Source: Georgenia sp. EYE_87 (lineage in GTDB: Bacteria; Actinomycetota; Actinomycetes; Actinomycetales; Actinomycetaceae). From it: a stretch of DNA of 64,000 nt. Under the pieces are notes generated by a model. The model made no database searches, was not told the origin of the DNA, and was given only the letters and a program-made list of their open reading frames with translations. A program made the position numbers and the translations under genes. The stretch lies in the NCBI RefSeq assembly GCF_023148685.1, contig NZ_JAHXNL010000006.1:164917-228916 (forward strand), read 5' to 3'. Position 1 is the stretch's first letter. Each line of letters starts with the position of its first letter. Below are positions 25,140 to 33,403 of the stretch, one piece after another.

Positions 25140-26123
25140 TCAATCGTCCAGGAGTACCGCGGCCACATCGGGTCGCTCATCACTCAGCCCGTGCCGCGCC
25201 ATGAGCTCGGCGATCGCCTCCATGGCGTCGCGGTTGAGCTCGGCCTCGAACCGGTCCAGCGGGATCATGCTGGCGACCTCCTCGGGCATTCCCATGAATT
25301 CGGGCAGGACGGCGCGGAGTGCATCGGGATCGGCCTGGACGTGGTCGAGGCTCTGGGTCAGCGCCGCCTGGAAGTCGGCCACGATCTCGGGGTTCTCGGC
25401 GGCGTACCGGGCGGAGGTGTACGCGATCATGGTGGGCTGCCCGCCGGGGATCGCCTCCTGGTAGAGGTAGGAGACGACCCGATGCCCGTCGGTCAGCGCC
25501 ATGCTGAGGAAGGGTTCCACCAGCCAGGCGGCGTCGACGTTTCCGCTGTCGAGCTGCGGGAGGGAGTCCTGGAAGGGCACCTCGATGAACTCGACCGCCT
25601 CGGGGTCGCCGCCTGCCTTCAGCACGGCCTCCTTGCCGTTCATGTCGCCGCCGGCCTTGAGGGTGTTCACGGCGACCTTCTTTCCCGGCAGGTCGGCCGC
25701 GGAGCGGATGTCGGACCCTTCCGGCACCACGATCGCGGTGGTGTCGTGCCCCTCTCCCAAGGACTCGGAGTAGCCCGAGACGACCTTCATCTCCAGGCCC
25801 TGGGTCTCGGCGATCAGCACGGAGATCGGGTTGCCGACGGCGAAGGCCAGCTCCCCGGTGCTCACCGCCGGAAGTGTCGCTCCCCCGCCCTGGCCGGTGA
25901 CGAGCTCGACGTCGAGTCCGTGGTCGGCGAAGAAGCCCTGCTCGACCCCGACGTCGATGGCGGCGGACGCCGCGATCGGGAGAACGCCGACCTTGATGCT
26001 CCGGGGCCCGTCGGCGGAGCCGCCCTCGGCGGCGGTGGGGTCGTCGGTGCCGGCGCTCGAGCCGCACGCTGCCAGCGTGAGGGCGAGGGCCAGGCCCCCG
26101 AGGATCGTTCGTGCTGACTTCAT
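25140..26123 (-). CDS. Orphan solute-binding lipoprotein (SsuA/NrtA-like)
   Basis: A 327-residue periplasmic-binding lipoprotein. The signal MKSARTILGGLALALTLAAC has Cys20 as the lipidation site. The core VGVLPIAASAAIDVGVEQGF, FADHGLDVELVTGQGGGATL and a DLPGKKVAVNTLKAGG stretch closely parallel the receptor at 14307. ATG 26123 has AAGGA upstream. No permease or ATPase is encoded in the island, so it either uses the channel at 11793-14240 or is a remnant. It is the last gene of the VOC-FAH-ligase-SBP operon, 47 nt after the ligase. Confidence 0.88.
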   Translation of the reverse strand: MKSARTILGGLALALTLAACGSSAGTDDPTAAEGGSADGPRSIKVGVLPIAASAAIDVGVEQGFFADHGLDVELVTGQGGGATLPAVSTGELAFAVGNPISVLIAETQGLEMKVVSGYSESLGEGHDTTAIVVPEGSDIRSAADLPGKKVAVNTLKAGGDMNGKEAVLKAGGDPEAVEFIEVPFQDSLPQLDSGNVDAAWLVEPFLSMALTDGHRVVSYLYQEAIPGGQPTMIAYTSARYAAENPEIVADFQAALTQSLDHVQADPDALRAVLPEFMGMPEEVASMIPLDRFEAELNRDAMEAIAELMARHGLSDERPDVAAVLLDD

Positions 26124-26170
26124 TGTCACCGTTTCCTTCTTGTATCCGACGTGCCCGTGGGGGCGGGACG

Positions 26171-28213
26171 TCACCGAGAGGGGTTGCTGGCCCGGGCCGT
26201 GTCCCGGGAGGTTCGGTCGCCGTGCGCGGCATCGGGACGCAGGTCCCGTCGGAAGGCGGCCGCCCGGCGCACGTACCACTCGACGGACGCGGGGTTCGCG
26301 ACCGCGCCGAGGTTGACCGCCCGCTCGGGCGGTACGCCGCTGAAGAGCTTTTTGATCGGGACCTCGAGCCGCTTGTTCGCGTGCGTCACCGGCACCGCGG
26401 GCGCCTGGATGATCTCGTCGGGAACGTGCCGGGCGGAGGCACGGGCCCGGATGCGCCGTCGAAGCTCCTCGGCGAGCGCCTCGTCCAGTACGGCGCCGTC
26501 GGCGAGAACGACGAACAGCGGCATGTAGTACCCGCCATCGGGCAGCTCCACGCCGATGACGAGGGCCGCCGCCACCCGCGGCACCTCCTCGACGGCCGCG
26601 TAGATGTCGGCGCTGCCGAGGCGGACGCCGTCGCGGTTGAGGGTGGCGTCGGAGCGGCCGTGAACGACGAACGTGCCGTGATCGGTCTCGCTGATCCAGT
26701 CGCCGTGAGCCCACACCCCTGGATACTTCTCGAAGTACGCCTCCCGGTACCTGGCGCCATCCTCGTCGGCCCAGAAGCACACGGGCATCGAGGGCATCGG
26801 CCGGGTGATGACCATCTCACCGACCTCGCCCACCACACGCTCGCCGTCGTCACCCCGGGCCTCGACGGCCACGCCCAGGAGCGGTCCCTGCAGTTCCCCG
26901 AGGTGGACCGGCTCGAGCGGATTGGAGCCGATGAAACCGCTGCAGATGTCGGTGCCGCCGCTGTCGGAGCCGAGGTGCACGTCGGGCTTGACGTCCCGGT
27001 GCACCCAGCGCCACGTGCTGGCGGGCAGGGGCGAGCCGGTGGACATGATCGAACGGAGACGACCGAGGTCCCACTCGCGGCCCGGCGCCAGGCCTGCCCT
27101 CTCCACCAGCGAGAGGTACGCGGCCCCGACGGCGAACATCGTCGCGCCGGTGCGCGCGAGCACCTCGAACTGCCGGTCGGGGCGGCCGTATGTCGGCGCC
27201 CCCGCGTAGGTCACCACGCTCGCGCCCGTGGCGAGGGTGTTGACGAGGGTGTTCCACACCATCCAGGACGTGTTGGCCGCCACGTAGTACCGGTCGCCCG
27301 GGCCCAGGTCGAACGCGAGGCCGATGCCCTTGAGTGCCTCGAGGAGCATCCCTCCGTGACCGTGGACGATGCCCTTGGGGCTTCCGGTCGTACCGGAGCT
27401 GAACAGCACCCACAGCGGGTGGGCGAACGGCACCCGGGCGTACTCCGGCGTCGCCTCGTCGCCCGTCAGGTCTGCGAGGTCGAGGTAGCCGGCGGGCACA
27501 TCGCGCGCCGGATCGAGGGAGCGCACGAGGATCGTGTGCTCCACGGTCGGCAGCCCGGCTCGGACCTCGGCGAGGTGCGCGACCCGGTCGAAGGCGCGCC
27601 CGTTGTAGCGGTAGCCGTCGGCGCCGATGAGGACGCGGGGCTTCAGCTGGCGTAGCCGGTCGAGCGTCGCGGCGGCGGACAGGTCGGGAGAGCTCACGCT
27701 CCATACGGCCCCCACGCTGGCCGTGGCGAGCATGGCGATGATCGTCTCGGGCAGGTTCGGCAGGACCACGCCCACCCTGTCCCCCGGCCGGAGCCCGAGC
27801 GTGCGCAGGTGCCGGGCGAGGGAGGCGACGGCGCGCTCGAGCGCGGACCAGGTCATCGGGTGCTGGGTGTTGTCCTCCTCGATCCGCACCAGCGCGACGG
27901 CCGTCTCGGCGCCCGGCCGGCGGGCGTGCCGGAGGACGTTCTCGGCGAAGTTAACGACCCCCTGCGGGTACCAGACCGCTCCCGGCATGCGGTCCTCGGC
28001 CAGCGCCGGGCCGTCGAAGGTGCCGATGACGTCGAAGTACTCCCGTACGGCGTCCCAGAACGCACCGACGTCCTCGACGGACCAGCGCCACAGCTCCCGG
28101 TACCCGGCAACGTCGACGCCGCGGTGCGTGGTCAGCCAGCGCATGAAGTGAGCCATCCGTGAGCGCTCGCGCTGCTCCCGGGTGGGGGACCACGTGGTCT
28201 GGCACGATGTCAT
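26171..28213 (-). CDS. aacS: Acetoacetyl-CoA synthetase (acetoacetate-CoA ligase)
   Basis: A 680-residue ANL adenylating enzyme of the length typical for acetoacetate-CoA ligase. The N-terminal ACAS-like region (YRELWRWSVEDVGAFWDAV), P-loop LFSSGTTGSPKGIVHGHGG, the AacS-like DRYYVAANTSWMVWN, SDSGGTDICSGFIG, and the hinge TLNRDGVRLGSADIYAAVEE are present. The C-terminal Lys region (THANKRLEVPIKK) is present. It activates acetoacetate with ATP and CoA; other 3-keto acids are possible. It lies between a FAH hydrolase and a binding protein, and a thiolase is encoded in the divergent operon, so the product would be cleaved to acetyl-CoA. GAGAGGAGG precedes ATG 28213. Confidence 0.88.
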   Translation of the reverse strand: MTSCQTTWSPTREQRERSRMAHFMRWLTTHRGVDVAGYRELWRWSVEDVGAFWDAVREYFDVIGTFDGPALAEDRMPGAVWYPQGVVNFAENVLRHARRPGAETAVALVRIEEDNTQHPMTWSALERAVASLARHLRTLGLRPGDRVGVVLPNLPETIIAMLATASVGAVWSVSSPDLSAAATLDRLRQLKPRVLIGADGYRYNGRAFDRVAHLAEVRAGLPTVEHTILVRSLDPARDVPAGYLDLADLTGDEATPEYARVPFAHPLWVLFSSGTTGSPKGIVHGHGGMLLEALKGIGLAFDLGPGDRYYVAANTSWMVWNTLVNTLATGASVVTYAGAPTYGRPDRQFEVLARTGATMFAVGAAYLSLVERAGLAPGREWDLGRLRSIMSTGSPLPASTWRWVHRDVKPDVHLGSDSGGTDICSGFIGSNPLEPVHLGELQGPLLGVAVEARGDDGERVVGEVGEMVITRPMPSMPVCFWADEDGARYREAYFEKYPGVWAHGDWISETDHGTFVVHGRSDATLNRDGVRLGSADIYAAVEEVPRVAAALVIGVELPDGGYYMPLFVVLADGAVLDEALAEELRRRIRARASARHVPDEIIQAPAVPVTHANKRLEVPIKKLFSGVPPERAVNLGAVANPASVEWYVRRAAAFRRDLRPDAAHGDRTSRDTARASNPSR

Positions 28214-28368
28214 GGGGCCTCCTCTCGGCGGTGGGTACGTCGGGCCGCCCGCGCCGCCTGCAGGAAAGCGCGGGGGCCGTCACAACGGGTGGGGATCGCG
28301 GGACGTCCGCGGCTGCGGCCAGGGACGGGTGAGCGCGCCGCGCGCCCGATCGGCGCGGCGTGACCCGG

Positions 28369-29214
28369 TCAGACGAAGCTGTTGACGAGGCGGCCGATGC
28401 CCTCGATCTCGCTGGTGAGGACGTGACCGGGCCGGAGGAAGAGGTTCTTGCTCATGCCGACGCCGGCCGGGGTGCCGGTGAAGATAATGTCCCCGGGGAG
28501 CAGGGTGACCACCTCTGAGAGCTGGGCGATGGTCCGCGGGACGGAGAAGATCATGTCCCGGGTGTTTCCCTCCTGCAGGGTCATCGGGCCGTCGGTCCCG
28601 TCCCCGGTGAGCTCGGCGCGGATGGGGAGCGCGTCCTTGTCGGCCAGCTCGTCCACCGTGACCACGGCGGGTCCGAAGGGCGCGAAGTTCGGGTAGGACT
28701 TGCCGAGGCTGAACTGGGCCGCGGGGCCGCGCCGCTGGATCGTCCGTTCGCTGATGTCCTGGCCCACGCTCAGGCCCGCCACGTGGTCCCACGCCTCTGC
28801 TTCGGTGATGTCCCGGCCCCCGCTGCCCAGGACGATGACAAGCTCGGTCTCGTAGTCGACGGTGTCCCCCGGCACCGTCACCTGGGCGTGCGGGCCGGCC
28901 AAGGAGGACTGGAACTTTGTGAAGACGACCAGGTGTTCCGGATGGGGCAGGCTCGCCTCCTCGGCGTGGTCGCGATAGTTCAGGCCGATCGCGAACACCT
29001 GGCGTGGCATCGGCACCGGCGGGCCCAGCTCGGCCGGGTCAAAGGACTGCGCGGCCGTGAGGTCGACGTGCTCGCCCCAGGCGCGGAAGGCGTCCCAGTC
29101 GTCGTAGAGGCGTTGCGGGTCGGCGGAGAACCGCCCGTTGCTGGCGTGCTCGATATCCAGGGCGCGGTCGCCGTCGAGCAGGACGGCACGGCCGTTGAGG
29201 TTCGCGATACGCAT
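28369..29214 (-). CDS. Fumarylacetoacetate hydrolase (FAH) family protein
   Basis: A 281-residue FAH-fold enzyme: VFAIGLNYRDHAEEA, the Glu pair in VDYETELVIVLGSGG, the Asp in GLSVGQDISERTIQ, and GDIIFTGTPAGVGMSK. It is second in an operon behind the VOC dioxygenase (9 nt gap) and ahead of acetoacetyl-CoA synthetase. That order suggests hydrolysis of a ring-fission product that yields acetoacetate or a related 3-keto acid. The gap 28214-28368 between this gene and the ligase is non-coding and unremarkable. Confidence 0.88.
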   Translation of the reverse strand: MRIANLNGRAVLLDGDRALDIEHASNGRFSADPQRLYDDWDAFRAWGEHVDLTAAQSFDPAELGPPVPMPRQVFAIGLNYRDHAEEASLPHPEHLVVFTKFQSSLAGPHAQVTVPGDTVDYETELVIVLGSGGRDITEAEAWDHVAGLSVGQDISERTIQRRGPAAQFSLGKSYPNFAPFGPAVVTVDELADKDALPIRAELTGDGTDGPMTLQEGNTRDMIFSVPRTIAQLSEVVTLLPGDIIFTGTPAGVGMSKNLFLRPGHVLTSEIEGIGRLVNSFV

Positions 29215-29223
29215 GCCGCCCCC

Positions 29224-29889
29224 TCAGACCGTCGCGTCGGCGGTCTGCTGGAGCTTGGCCGGCCACACGTCCGGGAAGGCCAGTTCGGTGACCTCCTCGT
29301 CCGGGCCCAGCTCGCCGGCGTAGGCCTTCTCGTGAATCTCGTCCGCGCTCAGGCCCGACCGGCGGGCGGCCAGGACCTTCTCGGGGTCGAAGTGCGGGCC
29401 GACCTGGTCCTCGGCAAACTCCTGCGAGGCCCACATCCACTCCTTCGACTTGCCCCAGTCGCGGAAGTTGTCCACCTGGATCTCCACGCCGTTACCGTCC
29501 GGGTCGACGTAGTACATCGACATCGTCATCCCGTGGTCCAGGCACAGGGCCGGCCGGATCCCCAGGTCACGCAGGCGCTCGTAGTTGTCGATCCACTGGT
29601 CGAAGTCGCCGTACTCGAAGGCGGTGTGATGCAGACCCGCGGTGTGCGGCTTGTCCACCGGCGCCTTCGTCCCCGGCAGCGCCAGCAAGGCGATGCGGTG
29701 GTTCGCCTCGTCGTTCGTCAGCCAGGCGGCCCGCTGGCTGTAGTACACCGGCTGGAGACCGCAGACCTTCTCGTACCAGTCGACCATCGCGTCGACGTCG
29801 AGCGTCATGAACGTCGCGTGATGGAGGCGGGGCACGGTGATCGGTCGCGGCTTGGCGACGCGGGCGTACTGAGAGGGCTCGGGGCTCAT
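29224..29889 (-). CDS. VOC-family ring-cleavage dioxygenase (BphC-related)
   Basis: A 221-residue glyoxalase/VOC protein, shorter than two-domain type I extradiol enzymes. The metal ligands fit His23 or His24 (PRLHHATF), His87 or His88 (GLHHTAFEYGD) and Glu136 (DGNGVEIQVD). It resembles the small dihydroxybiphenyl-dioxygenase-like proteins, plus a C-terminal acidic extension of about 70 residues. ATG 29889 follows AAGGAG. It is the first gene of the minus-strand island operon, with a promoter at 29933-29961 overlapped by a GntR-type operator. The ring substrate is unknown. Confidence 0.85.
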   Translation of the reverse strand: MSPEPSQYARVAKPRPITVPRLHHATFMTLDVDAMVDWYEKVCGLQPVYYSQRAAWLTNDEANHRIALLALPGTKAPVDKPHTAGLHHTAFEYGDFDQWIDNYERLRDLGIRPALCLDHGMTMSMYYVDPDGNGVEIQVDNFRDWGKSKEWMWASQEFAEDQVGPHFDPEKVLAARRSGLSADEIHEKAYAGELGPDEEVTELAFPDVWPAKLQQTADATV

Positions 29890-29932
29890 CGCATTCTCCT
29901 TCGAACTGCGCTGGTGCAGTGCTGCCGGACCG

Positions 29933-29974
29933 ATGAGACCAAAGGATTTTCGATAAGTCAAGAGGTTGTCGATA
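29933..29974 (-). promoter_or_regulatory. Promoter and GntR-type operator, copy 2 (VOC operon)
   Basis: On the minus strand TTGACT (29961-29956), a 17-nt spacer and TCTCAT (29938-29933) form a promoter. Its -35 is the end of TATCGACAACCTCTTGA (29974-29958), which matches the other operator copies at about 12 of 17 positions (TATCGACAA--T-TTGA). Confidence 0.55.
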
Positions 29975-30025
29975 TGGTCGCCGGCACCCACAAGGTCCAC
30001 GAGACTCGATCGCCAAGTCGGCGAA

Positions 30026-30068
30026 TTAACGACAATCTGTTGACTTGCCGACATGCTGGTGTCACTCT
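30026..30068 (+). promoter_or_regulatory. Promoter and GntR-type operator, copy 3 (hydroxylase/thiolase operon)
   Basis: TTAACGACAATCTGTTGA (30026-30043) is 17/18 identical to copy 1 and runs into TTGACT (30040-30045). CACTCT at 30063-30068 is a weak -10 candidate at 17 nt. The operator and -35 overlap in the same way at all three sites. Confidence 0.6.
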
Positions 30069-30161
30069 CGTCGCCATGTGACGCACCCTCGTGCCGCGCC
30101 GCACGCGCGCCGCGGCTCCCCCGTCCCACGTCACAGGTCCGTCCAATGGAGGAGAGAGACC

Positions 30162-31946
30162 GTGGAGAAGCTCGACACGCAGGTGCTTATCGTCGGTGGC
30201 GGCGGGGCGGGCCTCACCGCGGCGATGCTCCTCGCCGATCTCGGCGTCGACGCCATCACCATCAACAAGGCCGCGGCCACGTCGGTCCTGCCCAAGGCAC
30301 ACGTGCTGCAGCAGCGCTCGATGGAGGTCTACCGCCGGCTCGGCGTGGCCGAGGAGATCTATGGCCTTGGCACGCCCCCGGAGAACATGGCCCACACCGG
30401 CTGGTACGCCGGCCTCGTCGGCGACGACCCCGTCTACGGCAAGCAGATCGCCAAGATGGAGTCCTGGGGCGCCGGCTACACCGACCCCGAGTACGTCGCG
30501 GCGAGCCCCTGCCGGCAGACGAACCTCCCCCAGATCCGCCTCGAGCCCGTCCTCCTCGCCCACGCCCGCGCCCGGGCCGCGGCCTCGCTCCGGTTCAACC
30601 ACGAGCTGCTCCGCTTCGAGCAGGACGATGCCGGGGTGACCTCGACGATTCGCGACGGCGAGACGGGCGAGGAGTACACGGTGCGCAGCCGGTACCTCTT
30701 CGGCGCCGACGGTGGCCGGATGGTGGGCGAGGCCGCCGGCATCGAGATGCAGGGCCAGCGGAACATCCTCTACAGCGTCTCGGTCCACATGTCCGCGGAC
30801 CTCTCGAAGCACATCGGTGACCCCTCCGTGCTGATTCACTGGATGTGGCCGGCGCACACGGGCCTGCTGACGCTGCTCATCCCCATGGGGCCGACGCGGT
30901 GGGGGCCGGACTCCGAGGAGTGGGTCTTCCACGAGAACTACGCCGCCGACGACCGCCGCATCTGGGACGACGACGCGATGGTCAAGGACATGAAGCACGC
31001 CATCGGCCTGCCCGACCTGGACGCCACGATCCACAAGATCACCCGCTGGTCCTTTGAGGCCCTCGTCGCCGAACGGTTCCGCGCCGGGAACGTCTTCCTG
31101 CTCGGCGACGCCGCGCACCGGCACGGCCCCACCGGCGGTCTTGGTCTGAACACCGCCATCCAGGACGCCGAGAACCTGTGCTGGAAGGTCGCCGCGGTCC
31201 TCAAGGGCCAGGCCAGCGACGCCCTACTCAACACCTACGAGGCCGAGCGACAGCCGGTCGCCGCGCGGAACGTGCGCCGGTCCACCGAGAACGCCATGAA
31301 CCACATGAACATCGGCGCCGCACTCGGCGTCTCCCCGACACAGAGCGAGGAGGAGAACCTCGCCTCGTTGCGCCGGGTGTGGAGCGAGGACCCCGCCGAC
31401 GACGAGTACCGCGCCCGCGTCCGGGCCGCGATCCAGGCCCAGACGATGGAGTTCCGCGAGCACAACGTCGAGTACGGGTACCGCTACGACGCCGCCGTGG
31501 TCCCCGACGGCTCACCGGAACCGGAGCCCCTGGACGACGTGCACCTCTACGAGCCGGACACCCGGCCCGGTGCCCCGCTGCCTCACGCCTGGCTCGAGGA
31601 CCACCGCGGCAACCGGGTCGCGGTGCAGGACGTCGCGGGCGTCGGCCAGTACCTGCTCCTTGCCGGCGAGGACGGCGGAGCCTGGGTCGACGCCGCCCGC
31701 CGGGTCTCGGCGGAGTCCGGCGTCGAGATCGTCGCGCACACCGTCGGGCACGTCGCAGGGGACTACCTCGATGTGCGCCTGACCTGGCTCCGCCACCGCG
31801 GCCACGGCCCGGCCGGCGCCGTGCTGGTCCGCCCCGACCGCGTCGTCGCCTGGCGCGCCCAGGAGCTGGCGGCGGACCCGGCGGCGGAGCTGCAAGGCGT
31901 GTTCGAGCAGCTGCACCAGTTCCAGCCCGCGGGCGCCCGCGCCTGA
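30162..31946 (+). CDS. FAD-dependent phenol hydroxylase, TfdB-like
   Basis: A 594-residue class A flavoprotein hydroxylase similar in length to 2,4-dichlorophenol hydroxylase (598). It has VLIVGGGGAGLTAAMLLADL at residues 8-27, the TfdB-like LPKAHVLQQRSMEVYRRLG near 46-64, LFGADGGRMVGEAAG, GD motif VFLLGDAAHRHGPTGGLGLN, and a thioredoxin-like C-terminal part. GTG 30162 is chosen because GGAGGAGAGAG precedes it. It is the first gene of the plus-strand island operon with thiolase. It likely makes the catechol that the VOC enzyme opens. Halophenols are possible substrates, but no dehalogenation gene is near. Confidence 0.88.
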   Translation: MEKLDTQVLIVGGGGAGLTAAMLLADLGVDAITINKAAATSVLPKAHVLQQRSMEVYRRLGVAEEIYGLGTPPENMAHTGWYAGLVGDDPVYGKQIAKMESWGAGYTDPEYVAASPCRQTNLPQIRLEPVLLAHARARAAASLRFNHELLRFEQDDAGVTSTIRDGETGEEYTVRSRYLFGADGGRMVGEAAGIEMQGQRNILYSVSVHMSADLSKHIGDPSVLIHWMWPAHTGLLTLLIPMGPTRWGPDSEEWVFHENYAADDRRIWDDDAMVKDMKHAIGLPDLDATIHKITRWSFEALVAERFRAGNVFLLGDAAHRHGPTGGLGLNTAIQDAENLCWKVAAVLKGQASDALLNTYEAERQPVAARNVRRSTENAMNHMNIGAALGVSPTQSEEENLASLRRVWSEDPADDEYRARVRAAIQAQTMEFREHNVEYGYRYDAAVVPDGSPEPEPLDDVHLYEPDTRPGAPLPHAWLEDHRGNRVAVQDVAGVGQYLLLAGEDGGAWVDAARRVSAESGVEIVAHTVGHVAGDYLDVRLTWLRHRGHGPAGAVLVRPDRVVAWRAQELAADPAAELQGVFEQLHQFQPAGARA

Positions 31947-31975
31947 CCGTCCCGAGAACACCACCGAGGAGCACA

Positions 31976-33193
31976 GTGCCCGAAGCCGTCATCGTCGCCG
32001 CCGCCCGGTCCCCCATCGGGCGGGCGAACAAGGGCTCGCTCCGCGAGGTGCGCCCGGACGACCTCACCGCCCAGGTCGTCCGGGCCGCCCTGGGCCAGGT
32101 GCCGGAGCTGGACCCTGCCGAGGTTGACGACCTCATTCTCGGCTGCGGGATGCCCGGCGGCGAGCAGGGCTACAACCTCGGCCGCGTCGTCGCCGTTCTC
32201 CTGGGTCTCGACGGGGTACCTGGGGCCACCGTCACCCGCTACTGCGCCTCGAGCGTGCAGTCCACCCGCATGGCCATGCATGCCATCAAGGCCGGCGAGG
32301 GCGACGTCTTCATCTCCGCCGGCGTCGAGACCGTCAGCCGGTTCGCCACGGGCAGCTCCGACTTCCTGCCGGGCACCAAGAACCCGGTCTTCGGCGCCGC
32401 GGAGGACCGGACGGCGCGGATCGCCGCAGCCGGCGGCGGCTGGTCCGACCCCCGCGAGGAGGACGCCCTTCCCGACGTCTACATCTCCATGGGTCAGACG
32501 GCCGAGAATGTCGCCGAGCTCGCCCGGGTCAGCCGCCGGGACCAGGACGAGTACGCAGTCCGGAGCCAAGACCTGACCCAGAACGCCATCACGGAAGGGT
32601 TCTGGGAGCGGGAAATTGCCCCGGTCACCCTGCCCGACGGGACAACGGTCACCGCCGACGACAGCCCCCGGCGCGGCGTCTCGCTCGAGTCGGTCTCGAA
32701 GCTGGAGCCGATCTTCCGGCCTGGTGGGACGGTGACGGCCGGCAACGCCTGCCCCCTCAACGACGGGGCGGCCGCGCTGGTGATCATGAGCGACACCCGC
32801 GCCAAGGACCTCGGCCTCACCCCGCTCGCCCGAATCGTCTCGACCGCCGTCAGCGCCCTCTCCCCCGAGATCATGGGACTGGGCCCGGTGGAGGCCTCCC
32901 GCCAGGCCCTCGACCGGGCCGGGCTGAGCATCGACGACATCGACCGTGTCGAAATCAACGAGGCTTTTGCCGCCCAGGTCCTCGCCTCCGCACGAGAGCT
33001 GGGCATCGACATGGACCGGATTAACGTCCGAGGCGGTGCGATCGCCCTCGGGCACCCGTTCGGGATGACGGGCGCCCGGATCACCACCACGCTGATCAAC
33101 CACCTCCGCACGGATGACATGGAGCTCGGTCTCGAGACCATGTGCATCGGTGGCGGCCAGGGCATGGCCATGGTCCTCGCACGCATGTCATGA
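31976..33193 (+). CDS. Acetyl-CoA acetyltransferase (thiolase)
   Basis: A 405-residue thiolase. The nucleophile Cys lies in TRYCASSVQSTRMAMHAIK, the His in GGAIALGHPFGMTGAR and the second Cys in ETMCIGGGQGMAMVLA. VEINEAFAAQVLAS is also conserved. It cleaves 3-ketoacyl-CoA such as acetoacetyl-CoA with CoA. It starts at GTG 31976 (GAGGAG upstream), 29 nt after the hydroxylase. Together with acetoacetyl-CoA synthetase of the divergent operon it completes a route from acetoacetate to two acetyl-CoA. Length and motifs are complete. Confidence 0.9.
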   Translation: MPEAVIVAAARSPIGRANKGSLREVRPDDLTAQVVRAALGQVPELDPAEVDDLILGCGMPGGEQGYNLGRVVAVLLGLDGVPGATVTRYCASSVQSTRMAMHAIKAGEGDVFISAGVETVSRFATGSSDFLPGTKNPVFGAAEDRTARIAAAGGGWSDPREEDALPDVYISMGQTAENVAELARVSRRDQDEYAVRSQDLTQNAITEGFWEREIAPVTLPDGTTVTADDSPRRGVSLESVSKLEPIFRPGGTVTAGNACPLNDGAAALVIMSDTRAKDLGLTPLARIVSTAVSALSPEIMGLGPVEASRQALDRAGLSIDDIDRVEINEAFAAQVLASARELGIDMDRINVRGGAIALGHPFGMTGARITTTLINHLRTDDMELGLETMCIGGGQGMAMVLARMS

Positions 33194-33290
33194 CTGCGGA
33201 TGAATTCGCGGGCATCCCAAGAGAACGCTGGCGAGGCTGGACTGCATGCTCAGCGCGATCAACGATCCAGCTGGGACGAGGGGCCCTGCC

Positions 33291-33305
33291 GGGTGGAGCT
33301 AGGGG
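33291..33305. repeat. 15-bp direct repeat at the left IS boundary
   Basis: GGGTGGAGCTAGGGG is identical to 34611-34625, which includes the last 12 bases of tRNA-Ala. It directly abuts the left inverted repeat of the IS. It is best read as a target duplication made when the IS entered the tRNA 3' end. The segment 33194-33290 holds nothing recognisable. Confidence 0.6.
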
Positions 33306-33403
33306 TGTCCTGGTTCAAGACGTAGGCGGCACCTCTCTCAAGACATCGGCGACACGTCTCGCAGGACATCGGCGACCCCGGGTCCGGGCGCTACCGGTGG
33401 GAC

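Noticed and set aside
31178-31975. N-terminal extension of the thiolase frame into the hydroxylase gene
   Set aside because: The extension is Arg/Pro-rich shadow sequence; the thiolase fold begins right after GTG 31976, which has its own RBS.
33291-33305. The 15-bp repeat as the true left attachment site of the island
   Set aside because: It is limited to the bases duplicated at the IS ends and directly abuts the IS inverted repeat, so a target duplication explains it better than the longer match at 22269.
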